NCBI GenBank assembly: GCA_017456105.1
Contig: JAFTKA010000003.1
Coordinates: 1 to 64,000 of the forward strand
DNA length: 64,000 bases
Source: Oscillospiraceae bacterium
GTDB lineage: Bacteria > Bacillota_A > Clostridia > Oscillospirales > Oscillospiraceae
Reading direction: 5' to 3'
Both the position numbers and the translations under genes were made by a program. Every line of letters begins with the position of its first letter. Position 1 is the stretch's first letter. The notes beneath the pieces were generated by a model. The model was not told where the DNA came from. It searched no databases and saw only the letters and a program-made list of their open reading frames with translations. This document shows, piece after piece, positions 1 to 7,117 of this stretch.

Positions 1-115
1 CCTCCGTCAAGCCGTCGGCGGCAACGCTCGTCCGCGTTGCATTTAATTGTTCGAGTCCTATTGGACTTTTGCGAATTTGCAACTGCTGCAAAACAACCTG
101 CCTGGGTAGTTGAAG

Positions 116-192
116 TGGCACGCCAGGAGGGACTCGAACCCCCGACCTACTGCTTAGAAGGCAGTTGCTCTATCCAGCTGAGCTACTGGCGC
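116..192 (-). tRNA. tRNA-Arg (UCU anticodon)
   Basis: Read on the minus strand this folds as a complete cloverleaf. It has a 7 bp acceptor stem, a D-arm with AGCTCAGCTGGATAGAGC, an anticodon loop CTTCTAA giving UCU (reads AGA), and a T-arm with GGTTCGAGTCC. The 3' CCA is encoded in the DNA. It is the second gene of a two-tRNA unit, 8 nt after tRNA-Gly, and shares its promoter. Confidence 0.95.
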
Positions 193-200
193 ATTTACAG

Positions 201-274
201 TGGAGCGGGTGACGGGAATCGGACCCGCGTATCCAGCTTGGAAGGCTGGTGTTCTACCATTGAACTACACCCGC
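201..274 (-). tRNA. tRNA-Gly (UCC anticodon)
   Basis: The minus strand gives a complete cloverleaf beginning GCGGGTGTAGTTCAATGG. The anticodon loop CTTCCAA gives UCC (reads GGA), the T-arm contains GGTCCGATTCC, and CCA is encoded. It is the first gene of the tRNA pair and lies just downstream of a near-consensus promoter. Confidence 0.95.
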
Positions 275-304
275 AAATCCGCTATTTAGATGTTCAGCCA
301 TAAA

Positions 305-333
305 ATAGTAGCATAAGAACGCCCCTGTGTCAA
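305..333 (-). promoter_or_regulatory. Sigma-A promoter of the tRNA pair
   Basis: On the minus strand TTGACA (plus positions 328-333) is followed after 17 nt by TACTAT (305-310). The -35 is a perfect match and the -10 is five of six. It overlaps the stop codon of the upstream HAD gene, so the tRNAs have their own start even though they follow that gene. Confidence 0.8.
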
Positions 334-1178
334 GGCTGATTTTCTAAAATGGCGGGGATTTTTTTATAGATCACGTCCGCTACCGCTCCCTCACCGCAGG
401 GGCATACCGTTTCATACCGGTCCGCCACCACGCCGTCGGCAGGGCAATAGGCGTAATCTGCTCCGTCCAGCATGGTGATGTCATTTTCCGCATCGCCTAC
501 GCAGACAAGGATCTCCTTGCCCAGCCGTGCCTGCAGATCACGGGCGGCTCTGATCTTGGAAACGCCCTTGGCGTGGACATCGATGATCCGGGGTGCGGCC
601 CGGAACACCTCTACCTTGCCCTGAAACCTCTCCAAAATTACCTGACAGGCCCTGTCAAAATCCCGGATCTCTTCCTCGTCTCCCTCAAAATAGGTGGCGA
701 TGGCGTTTTTATAGGGCTTTCCAAACAGGGAAAACTTCAGAAATGGGCCGTAGTCCTTGCCGTGTTCTGCGGTGGCGTGGCCCCAGCCCACCTTGTCGTA
801 AAAGGTCTCAAACTCTTCCCGGGGGTCGATCAGGTAGTGGTTATCCACCGCCTGGATCTCCAGATTCATATTGGGAAATTCCCGCTTTGCCCAGTCCAGG
901 GTCTCCCACATGGGAAGATCGATGGGCCGGCACAGGGTCAGCTCTCCGTTTTCATAGGCGGCAGAGCCGTTATACAGCAAAAAGGGTGCATTCACCGGCA
1001 GGGTGTTCAAATATTTACGTAAGGTGGTGGTGCTGCGGCCGGTATTCACCGTGAAGCTGCCGCCGTTTTCCATAAAATACCGGATCGCTTCCAGATTCCG
1101 CTCCGGGATCTTGGAATCCGGGCCGGTCAGTGTTCTGTCAAAGTCCACTGTCAGCAAGACTTTATCAAACATTCCCAT
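330..1178 (-). CDS. HAD-superfamily (Cof-type) phosphatase
   Basis: A 282-residue cytosolic hydrolase of the HAD superfamily, subclass IIB, probably acting on a phosphorylated sugar or cofactor; the substrate cannot be read from sequence. Motif I is VDFDRT near residue 13, with the nucleophilic and acid/base aspartates (the usual DxDGT has R in place of G). Motif II is NTGRS near 45. A lysine follows in GVSKI near 206, and motif III is GDAEND near 227. GGAG lies 10 nt before the ATG. The start overlaps the end of the pseudouridine synthase by 14 nt, so the two are translationally linked in the lspA operon. An alternative start is the second Met, two codons in. Confidence 0.85.
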   Translation of the reverse strand: MGMFDKVLLTVDFDRTLTGPDSKIPERNLEAIRYFMENGGSFTVNTGRSTTTLRKYLNTLPVNAPFLLYNGSAAYENGELTLCRPIDLPMWETLDWAKREFPNMNLEIQAVDNHYLIDPREEFETFYDKVGWGHATAEHGKDYGPFLKFSLFGKPYKNAIATYFEGDEEEIRDFDRACQVILERFQGKVEVFRAAPRIIDVHAKGVSKIRAARDLQARLGKEILVCVGDAENDITMLDGADYAYCPADGVVADRYETVCPCGEGAVADVIYKKIPAILENQP

Positions 1179-2079
1179 TTGTCATCTTCTCCAGTTTCTC
1201 TAAAAGCTCCTTAAAATACGTGGGCAGGTCTGCCATCACTACCACAGGCCGGTTATCCCGGGGGTGGCGGAAGCACAATGCTCCTGCATGGAGACACTGG
1301 CTGGACTGACCCAGCTCCGGTTTTTTGTGTCCGTAGACCGTATCTCCCAAAATCGGGTGCCCGATATGGGCCATATGCACACGGATCTGATGGGTGCGTC
1401 CCGTTTCCAGCTTGCAACGGATATGGGTATACCCTCTGTAGCGGGCAACTACTTCCCAGTGGGTAACCGCATCTTTGCCGTTTCGCACCGTAACGCACAT
1501 CTTCTTCCGGTCCGTGGGGTGGCGGCCGATAGGGGCGTCCACTGTGCCGGAATCCTCCTTAAAGGAACCGCAGACGATGGCTTCATAGGTTCTTGCCATG
1601 GAGTGATCCTTCAGCTGGGAAGCCAGCATCAGGTGGGCGTGGTCATTCTTGGCGATGGCCAAAAGGCCGGAGGTGTCCTTATCAATCCGGTGGACGATGC
1701 CGGGACGCAGTTCGCCATTGATGCCGGACAGGGTATCTCCCTTGGCAAAGAGTAAGCCGTTGACCAGGGTGTCCTCCTGATGGCCTGCCGCCGGGTGGAC
1801 GACTAACCCCTTGGGCTTGTTGATCACCAGCATATCCTCGTCCTCATAGACGATGTCCAGCGGGATCTCTTTCGGCACGATATCCACCGCTTTTGGCTCA
1901 GGAACGGACACTGAAATCTCGTCGCCGATATTCAGTTTATCGTTCTTTTTGCCGGGTTTTCCGTTTCTGAGGACACAGCCCTCCTCCAGCAGTCGCTGGG
2001 CGGCAGAGCGGGTCAGATCGGCCGAACGGGCAACATACGCGTCCAGCCGTTCCCCGGGCATATCGGCGTAAAATATCAT
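1165..2079 (-). CDS. rluD: RluD-family 23S rRNA pseudouridine synthase
   Basis: Isomerises uridine to pseudouridine in RNA, most likely 23S rRNA as in the RluA/RluD family. It has an N-terminal S4 RNA-binding domain (about residues 10-75) and a PseudoU_synth_2 domain. The catalytic-loop motif HRIDKDTSGLLAIAKN contains the essential aspartate. Length (about 304 aa) is normal. Two Met codons are adjacent; the second (2079) is preferred because AGGAGG lies 5 nt upstream of it. It sits between lspA and a HAD phosphatase; the lspA-rluD order is common in Firmicutes. RluD and RluA-type members cannot be told apart here, so the symbol is a family label. Confidence 0.88.
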   Translation of the reverse strand: MIFYADMPGERLDAYVARSADLTRSAAQRLLEEGCVLRNGKPGKKNDKLNIGDEISVSVPEPKAVDIVPKEIPLDIVYEDEDMLVINKPKGLVVHPAAGHQEDTLVNGLLFAKGDTLSGINGELRPGIVHRIDKDTSGLLAIAKNDHAHLMLASQLKDHSMARTYEAIVCGSFKEDSGTVDAPIGRHPTDRKKMCVTVRNGKDAVTHWEVVARYRGYTHIRCKLETGRTHQIRVHMAHIGHPILGDTVYGHKKPELGQSSQCLHAGALCFRHPRDNRPVVVMADLPTYFKELLEKLEKMTNGNV

Positions 2080-2095
2080 CATTTCCTCCTAATGT

Positions 2096-2228
2096 GCCTT
2101 CTCCTTGAGGAGAAGGTGTCAAAAATCTATGATTTTTGACAGATGAGGTGGGGTTTTTAACGCCATCGCCAGCGATGGCTACACCTCATCAGTCAGCTCC
2201 GCTGACGGCTTCCCCTCAAGGGGAAGCC
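2096..2228. repeat. Interspersed multi-hairpin repeat A, copy 1
   Basis: A 133 bp element made of successive palindromes: a CCTTCTCC/GGAGAAGG hairpin at the left, an AAAAATC/GATTTTT hairpin, a long GAGGTG/CACCTC stem enclosing GCCATCGC/GCGATGGC, and a GCTTCCCC/GGGGAAGC hairpin at the right. Related copies are at 20602-20736 and 52890-53024, all in the same orientation. Its right end overlaps the last codons and stop of lspA. Confidence 0.9.
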
Positions 2229-2701
2229 TTTTTATTATCCTTCCAAAAGCCTTTATTAAAAAAGATCAGATGCACTAAAAGGGCAATGCAGCCGCAGGTG
2301 ATGAAGCAGTCAGCCACATTGAACACGGGGAAATTCATAAAATCCACCGCGATCATATCCACAACATACCCCAGCCGCAGCCGGTCGATCATATTGCCCA
2401 GGCCTCCTGCCCAGACTGCCACGATGCACCAGCGTTCAAAGCTTGTAAAGCCCATTTTCTTTTTGGTGAATTCCCAGACGATGGCCACCGTGAACACAAT
2501 AAACACGATCAAAAACAGCCACTGCATACCTTCAAAAGAGGAAAATGCCGCTCCGGTGTTCTGTACATAGGTCAGATGGAACAGTCCGGGAATCGCCTCC
2601 ACCGTAGCGTGCAGGTCGATGCCGGTCAAAACCAGATATTTTGTAATTTGGTCTGCCACCACAATAACAAACGCCAGCAGGATCATCAGTAAATATGCCA
2701 T
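2216..2701 (-). CDS. lspA: Lipoprotein signal peptidase (signal peptidase II)
   Basis: Cleaves the signal peptide of diacylglyceryl-modified prolipoproteins at the membrane. It is 161 aa with four predicted membrane segments. The family blocks are all present: DQITKYLV near the N-terminus, NTGAAFS, GNMIDR with one catalytic Asp, and FNVADCFI with the second. Several lipoproteins in this window (21.1, 28.2 and 58.3 kb) are expected substrates. The final residues A-S-P and the stop are encoded by repeat A, which overlaps the 3' end. It is first in the operon with the pseudouridine synthase and HAD phosphatase, and a promoter lies upstream at 2728-2756. Confidence 0.95.
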   Translation of the reverse strand: MAYLLMILLAFVIVVADQITKYLVLTGIDLHATVEAIPGLFHLTYVQNTGAAFSSFEGMQWLFLIVFIVFTVAIVWEFTKKKMGFTSFERWCIVAVWAGGLGNMIDRLRLGYVVDMIAVDFMNFPVFNVADCFITCGCIALLVHLIFFNKGFWKDNKKASP

Positions 2702-2727
2702 AAACTGCTCCTAATACGATTTTCCTT

Positions 2728-2756
2728 ATGGTATCATTTTTCGAAAACAAAGTCAA
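2728..2756 (-). promoter_or_regulatory. Predicted promoter of lspA
   Basis: The minus strand has TTGACT, a 17 nt spacer and TACCAT, starting about 55 nt upstream of the lspA start codon. Five of six and four of six bases match the sigma-A consensus. Confidence 0.55.
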
Positions 2757-2772
2757 TTGGGCATAAAAAAGA

Positions 2773-2797
2773 GGGCGATTCGTGAATCGCCCCTACC
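2773..2797. repeat. Short palindromic repeat C, copy 1
   Basis: A 25 bp unit with a GGGCGATTC / GAATCGCCC stem followed by CTACC. An identical copy lies at 8479-8503. Here it lies just past the stop of the HPr-like gene, where the hairpin could help end transcription. Confidence 0.85.
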
Positions 2798-2806
2798 TTT
2801 TGAAAA

Positions 2807-3040
2807 TTAGCCGGAGATCTGGCAGGCCTGTTTGTGGAACCGGGCAAACTCCTCATCGGAGCAGGTTACGGTTACCTGCACAGGTCTTGTGTAATCCAGG
2901 CTGAACATACCCATAAAGTCCTTGCCGTTGATGTGCTGCCGGTCGTTGCCCACCAGCACCTCAAAGGGCTGGCACATAGCCAGGGACACGAACGCCTGTA
3001 CCTGACGGAACGAACTGATGATCATATCAAATTTTTTCAT
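2807..3040 (-). CDS. HPr-like protein lacking both phosphorylation sites
   Basis: A 77-residue HPr-fold protein. The second half is recognisably HPr: INGKDFMGMFSL corresponds to the conserved region around Ser46, and a VTVTCSDEEFARF segment matches the C-terminal strand and helix. The active-site segment that normally holds His15 is replaced by SSFRQVQAF, with no histidine. The Ser46 position is Asp41. It therefore cannot act as an ordinary PTS phosphocarrier or be phosphorylated by HPr kinase at the usual residue; a regulatory role like that of Crh is possible but unproven. The ATG at 3040 is chosen because GGAGG lies 8 nt upstream; an in-frame GTG three codons earlier overlaps that site. 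No PTS genes are nearby. Confidence 0.7.
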   Translation of the reverse strand: MKKFDMIISSFRQVQAFVSLAMCQPFEVLVGNDRQHINGKDFMGMFSLDYTRPVQVTVTCSDEEFARFHKQACQISG

Positions 3041-3124
3041 GTCCCTCACCTCCCGGACTGTACAAATTGAGAATTTTCCATTATAATAAGGAAAACTGTC
3101 CTCTTTCCGAGGAAACCGTACATA

Positions 3125-3152
3125 ATTATAGCAGAGTTTTTGTCAGTTTCAA
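3125..3152 (-). promoter_or_regulatory. Predicted promoter of the HPr-like gene
   Basis: The minus strand shows TTGAAA, a 16 nt spacer and a perfect TATAAT. The expected leader of about 80 nt contains an imperfect hairpin (TTTCCTC / GAGGAAA type). Confidence 0.5.
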
Positions 3153-3208
3153 TAGTCGGTTATGACGATATATCCAAAACTGACGGCTCGTTTTTGGTGG
3201 TAATGACT

Positions 3209-4501
3209 ATGAAAATCGGATTTTACACCTTTGGCTGCAAGGTCAATCAATATGAAACCCAGGCCATGGAACAGCTTTTGACTGCCTGGGGGCATTCGGT
3301 GGGTAACTTTTTTGAGCCCTGCGACGGCTATGTGATCAACACCTGCTCCGTAACGGCGGTCGCCGACAAGAAAAACCGGGCCATGATCCGTCGCTGCCGC
3401 CGGGACAACCCCCAGGCGGTGCTGGCGGTCTGCGGCTGCTATCCCCAGCACGCAGAAAAGGCCCTGGAGAAGCTGGGTATCGACGTGATCGGTGGCAGCG
3501 GTCAGCGGGAGGAATTTTTAAGACAGGTCCTGCAGACCCTTGAAACCCGGCAAAATGCCCGGGTTTTGGATAACGCACTCCGGCGTCGGGCCTTCGAATT
3601 TCTACCCGCCGGCGGTTTGGAGGGTCGTACCCGTGCCATGCTGAAGGTGCAGGACGGCTGCGTTAATTTCTGCACCTACTGCATTATCCCCTACACCCGC
3701 GGCCCTGTCCGTTCTTTGCCTCTGGAAAAAGCGGTGGAGCAGGCTGAAAAATTGGCAGAGCTGGGTTATAAGGAAGTCGTGGTTACCGGCATTGAGATCG
3801 CCTCCTGGGGCGTGGATCTGCCGGGAAAGCCCGGTCTAGACACCCTTTTGGCGGCCATTTGTCAGGCCGTTCCCGATCTGCGGGTGCGGTTGGGCTCTTT
3901 GGAGCCCCGGATCATCACGGAGGAATTCTGTCGGAAGATGGTCGCGTTCCCCAACCTGTGTCCTCAGTTCCACCTGTCCTTGCAGTCGGGCTCCGATTCG
4001 GTTTTAGAGCGTATGCACCGCAAGTATGACACCGCCCGTTACTTCCAAAGCGTGGAGCTACTGAACCGCTATTTCCCGGACTGTGCCATTACAACGGACC
4101 TGATCGTGGCCTTCCCCGGGGAAACGGAGGAGGAATTTAGCGAAACCTTAGCCTTCATAGAAAAATGCGGCTTTGCGGATATGCACATTTTCCCCTACTC
4201 CCGCCGCCCCGGCACACCGGCCGACAAAATGCCCGGTCAGCATAATAACGCAACCAAGGAAAGCCGCAGCCGGGCCGCCATTGAAATTGCCGAAAAGCTG
4301 GCAAAGACCTATCGCTCCCGTTTCGTGGGAACAGCCCTACCTGTGCTTTTTGAAGAGGCGGAAGGCGGCTGTTACACCGGCCATACTCCCAACTACCTGA
4401 AGGTCTATGTACAGGCAGAAAATCTGCACAATCAGGTCAAGTCCGTGGAGATCACAGGCCTTTATAAGGACGGGTTAAAAGGTGCGGTAAAATTTTCCTA
4501 A
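3209..4501 (+). CDS. mtaB: MtaB-type tRNA ms2t6A37 methylthiotransferase
   Basis: A radical SAM enzyme that converts t6A to ms2t6A at position 37 of ANN-decoding tRNAs. The N-terminal UPF0004 domain supplies three cluster cysteines (GCKVNQYE, NTCSVTAV, CGCYPQH). The radical SAM core has CVNFCTYC, the CxxxCxxC motif, near residue 150. A TRAM-like domain ends the protein (about 430 aa, normal for MtaB). The GCKVNQ signature at the start supports MtaB over MiaB. The frame is open further upstream, but the ATG at 3209 has GGTGG 8 nt before it and begins the family-typical MKIGFYTFGCK; an ATG at 3203 is the alternative. It stands alone, followed by a 247 nt gap. Confidence 0.92.
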   Translation: MKIGFYTFGCKVNQYETQAMEQLLTAWGHSVGNFFEPCDGYVINTCSVTAVADKKNRAMIRRCRRDNPQAVLAVCGCYPQHAEKALEKLGIDVIGGSGQREEFLRQVLQTLETRQNARVLDNALRRRAFEFLPAGGLEGRTRAMLKVQDGCVNFCTYCIIPYTRGPVRSLPLEKAVEQAEKLAELGYKEVVVTGIEIASWGVDLPGKPGLDTLLAAICQAVPDLRVRLGSLEPRIITEEFCRKMVAFPNLCPQFHLSLQSGSDSVLERMHRKYDTARYFQSVELLNRYFPDCAITTDLIVAFPGETEEEFSETLAFIEKCGFADMHIFPYSRRPGTPADKMPGQHNNATKESRSRAAIEIAEKLAKTYRSRFVGTALPVLFEEAEGGCYTGHTPNYLKVYVQAENLHNQVKSVEITGLYKDGLKGAVKFS

Positions 4502-4509
4502 TTTAGGGG

Positions 4510-4538
4510 CAGACAAGCGACAAAAAATATGCTATACT
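4510..4538 (+). promoter_or_regulatory. Candidate promoter in the 4502-4748 gap
   Basis: TATACT (4533-4538) is preceded 17 nt upstream by CAGACA, a weak -35. It would give a leader of about 200 nt for the DUF3810 gene. Nothing else is evident in this 247 nt gap: no tRNA, repeat or strong hairpin. Confidence 0.3.
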
Positions 4539-4748
4539 ATATAAAGTATGTAAACTTTCGAAGCTGAGGCAATTGATGAAAAATCGGCAAGAATTAGCAG
4601 CCGGAGATTTTGACACAAATTAAAGTTCAGAAAACGAAGGAATACTTTGTGTATTTCGAGTTTTATGAACTGAGAAGTTGGGTCAAAAGATCCGCTGATA
4701 ATCGCCGACGATTTTTCGGAGATTGCCATATAGAAGGAGGCGTTTCCT

Positions 4749-5864
4749 TTGAAATATTGGCGTGGCTATCTGGTGGCAGCCATTGTTGCTGCGGCCACCT
4801 GGGCCTTAAAAGAATTTGCCGAATCCCATTGGCAGCTGATCGATATGGTCTATCCCTACGTTTCCCGTATGGGTCAGGACTTTTTGGCAGCATGGAGCAG
4901 TAATGTCAGCTTCTGCCTGTGGCAGGCTTTGGGTCTGTTTGCGGTGGCGGCACTGTTGACAACGGTGGTGCTGATGATCGTTCTGCACTGGAATCCCATT
5001 CAGTGGCTGGGCTGGGTGCTGGCAACTGTCAGCCTTTTCTTCCTGCTGAATACCGGCCTGTACGGCCTGAATACCTATGCCGCTCCTCTTGCTGAGGACG
5101 TACGGCTGAATGTGTCGGAATACGCCATTACCGAGCTGCAGGGTGCTGCCCTGTACTTCCGGGATATGGCCAACAAGACCGCTCCCTCCGCGGAAGCCCC
5201 CCATTCCTCTGATTTTGACGAGCTGGCTCTGGCTGCCGGTGAGGGCTTTGAAAACCTGACGCAGAAGGAATTTTTGTCCGTTTTTGCCGGCTCTACCGTA
5301 CCTGTGAAGAAGCTGGACAAGGACGGCGTTACCGGTGTCCACTATCCCCTGACCGGCGAGGCTGCCGTCAACCCCAAGGTTCCCGCCGCAGGCCTGCCCT
5401 TTGCCATGTGTGAGCAGATGGCCCGCCGTATGTGTATCGCAAACGATCAGGACGTCATTCTGGCCGCCTTTTTGGCCTGCCGGGCAAATTCCCGGGTAGA
5501 GTTCCAGTATTCTGCCTACTTTATGGCCTACCGGTACTGCCTGAATTCCCTGTCCGGCTATGAAGATCCGGAGATCATCGTGGCTGTTACCCAGTTGCAG
5601 GCCGGAGAGAGTGCTCAGCTGAAGCAGGATCTGGAAACCTATGCAAGCTCCTTTGCCGTCAAGGCAGATAAGCCCTATGCGGACGCTCCCAAGGGTGAGG
5701 GTGCTCCCGTCCGGAGCAATGTTACTGATCTGTTGGTCAGCGTTTATATTCAGGAGATCGTTCTGCCCCAGCAGATGGAAGAAGAAAAGGTCTTTGATCC
5801 TATGGACGAGACCCAGGTAGACCTGTCGGGCCTGCCCAACGCCAAGGTGCCGGCAAATGGATAA
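4749..5864 (+). CDS. DUF3810-family membrane protein with degenerate HExxH site
   Basis: A 371-residue protein with membrane segments near residues 7-20, 55-78 and 84-104 and a large outer domain. The segments VSLFFLLNTGLYGLN, GVTGVHYPLTGEAAVN and FLACRANSRVEFQYSAYFMA match the DUF3810 family as I remember it. Members normally carry HExxH just before that last segment. Here the aligned five residues (222-226) are E-Q-M-A-R, so both zinc-binding histidines and the catalytic Glu are gone, and the later acidic ligand region (ANDQDV) is also altered. It is probably a non-catalytic homologue. The start is TTG at 4749, with GGAGG 8 nt upstream. It overlaps rsmG by 8 nt, forming an operon with it. 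Confidence 0.7.
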   Translation: MKYWRGYLVAAIVAAATWALKEFAESHWQLIDMVYPYVSRMGQDFLAAWSSNVSFCLWQALGLFAVAALLTTVVLMIVLHWNPIQWLGWVLATVSLFFLLNTGLYGLNTYAAPLAEDVRLNVSEYAITELQGAALYFRDMANKTAPSAEAPHSSDFDELALAAGEGFENLTQKEFLSVFAGSTVPVKKLDKDGVTGVHYPLTGEAAVNPKVPAAGLPFAMCEQMARRMCIANDQDVILAAFLACRANSRVEFQYSAYFMAYRYCLNSLSGYEDPEIIVAVTQLQAGESAQLKQDLETYASSFAVKADKPYADAPKGEGAPVRSNVTDLLVSVYIQEIVLPQQMEEEKVFDPMDETQVDLSGLPNAKVPANG

Positions 5865-6558
5865 CATGGAAAAGACCCTGACGGAAATGCTCCCCCTTTT
5901 GGAGCTGGAGCTTCCTCAGGAACGGATCGAAAAGCTCTGCCAGTTCGGCCGGGCCGTGGTGGAGCAGAACAAGTTCATGAATCTGACTGCCATCACCGAG
6001 CCGGAAGCCGTGGCAAAGCTGCACCTTTTGGATTCGCTGACGATCCTGTCTTCCGGCGACCTTGCAGGCAAAACGCTCATTGACGTGGGCTGCGGTGCGG
6101 GCTTTCCCGGTGTGCCGGTAAAGATCGCCTGCCCTGAAGTAAAGCTGACCCTTTTGGATTCTCTGGGCAAGCGAATGGCCTGGCTGGAGACCATTCTCCC
6201 CCAATTGGGCGTGGAGGCAGCCTGCATCACCGCACGGGCTGAGGACGCAGTCAAGGATCTGCGGGAGCAGTTTGACATTGCCACCAGCCGTGCCGTGGCA
6301 AGACTCAATATTCTGTTGGAGCTGACCGCACCCTACGTAAAAGTCGGTGGCTATGTGCTGGCCATGAAGGGTTCTGCCGCTCAGGAAGAACTGGACGAGG
6401 CAAAGAACGCCATCAAAAAGCTGGGACTGAAGCTGGTAGCCGTCCGGGAGTTCCCTGTGGAGGAGACGGCCCACAAAGTGATCGTTTTGAAGAAGATCGC
6501 CAAGACCCCACCCCAGTTCCCCCGCAGATATGCTAAGATCAAGCAGTCTCCCCTATAA
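5857..6558 (+). CDS. rsmG: 16S rRNA (guanine-527-N7)-methyltransferase RsmG
   Basis: Methylates G527 of 16S rRNA using S-adenosylmethionine; loss in other bacteria gives low-level streptomycin resistance. It is 233 aa, the normal length. The SAM-binding motif I is LIDVGCGAGFPGVPVKIA near residue 75, preceded by the family block NLTAI and KLHLLDSL. Other GidB markers are TSRAVA and AMKG. The gene begins inside the stop region of the DUF3810 gene (8 nt overlap), so the two are coupled. In many genomes rsmG lies beside mnmG and parAB; here parAB is 31 kb away and mnmG is not in the window. Confidence 0.96.
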   Translation: MDNMEKTLTEMLPLLELELPQERIEKLCQFGRAVVEQNKFMNLTAITEPEAVAKLHLLDSLTILSSGDLAGKTLIDVGCGAGFPGVPVKIACPEVKLTLLDSLGKRMAWLETILPQLGVEAACITARAEDAVKDLREQFDIATSRAVARLNILLELTAPYVKVGGYVLAMKGSAAQEELDEAKNAIKKLGLKLVAVREFPVEETAHKVIVLKKIAKTPPQFPRRYAKIKQSPL

Positions 6559-6564
6559 AATCAG

Positions 6565-6592
6565 CCCGGAGGCATAACACCCTCCGGGTTTT
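6565..6592 (+). terminator. Rho-independent terminator after rsmG
   Basis: CCCGGAGG and CCTCCGGG form an 8 bp stem with a short loop, followed by TTTTCG, starting 6 nt after the rsmG stop. Confidence 0.8.
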
Positions 6593-6640
6593 CGTAAATA
6601 TGTCGTCCCGGTGAAGGACTCAGGTTTAGGAGGTTTTCTT

Positions 6641-7117
6641 ATGGATATTCGGTTTGCACAACCCCAGGACGTGCCGGGGATTTTGTCCCTTTTGCGGCAG
6701 GTAGGCGAGGTTCACCATCAGGGCCGCCCGGATCTCTTCCGCTCCGGTGCTCAGAAATACGGTGCTTCGCAAGTCCTGCAGATGCTGGACAACCCGAAAA
6801 CCCCTATTTTTGTGGCCGTTGACGACAACAAAGTGCTGGGCTACAGCTTTTGCATGCTGAAAACCTGCTGCCAGGACCCGGTGCTGTGCGACCATACTAC
6901 CCTTTACATAGATGACCTGTGTGTGGACGAGACCTGCCGGGGTCAGCACATCGGCTCTGCCCTTTACCGGGCGGTATGCGTCTTTGCCAGAGAAAACCGC
7001 TGCCACAGCGTTACCTTGAACGTTTGGTGCTGTAACGCCTCGGCACTGAAATTCTACGAATCGATGGGTATGAAGCCCCAAAAAATCGGAATGGAGACCC
7101 TTTTGGAGGAAGCTTAA
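6641..7117 (+). CDS. GNAT-family N-acetyltransferase
   Basis: A 158-residue acetyl-CoA-dependent acetyltransferase of the GNAT fold; the acceptor is unknown. The acetyl-CoA loop is in DDLCVDETCRGQHIGSAL (near residue 92), matching Q/RxxGxG/A, and the C-terminal NASALKFYESMGM is the usual last helix and strand. The start at 6641 is preferred because AGGAGG lies 7 nt upstream; the reading frame continues 10 codons further up with no support. Its stop overlaps the start of the RNA methyltransferase by one base (TAATG), so the two genes are coupled. Confidence 0.85.
   Translation: MDIRFAQPQDVPGILSLLRQVGEVHHQGRPDLFRSGAQKYGASQVLQMLDNPKTPIFVAVDDNKVLGYSFCMLKTCCQDPVLCDHTTLYIDDLCVDETCRGQHIGSALYRAVCVFARENRCHSVTLNVWCCNASALKFYESMGMKPQKIGMETLLEEA

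Noticed and set aside
1..115. TTCGAGTCCT near 47 as a remnant of another tRNA
   Set aside because: The strand is opposite to the two real tRNAs, and no acceptor, D-arm or anticodon stem can be built around it. No gene is seen in 1-115.
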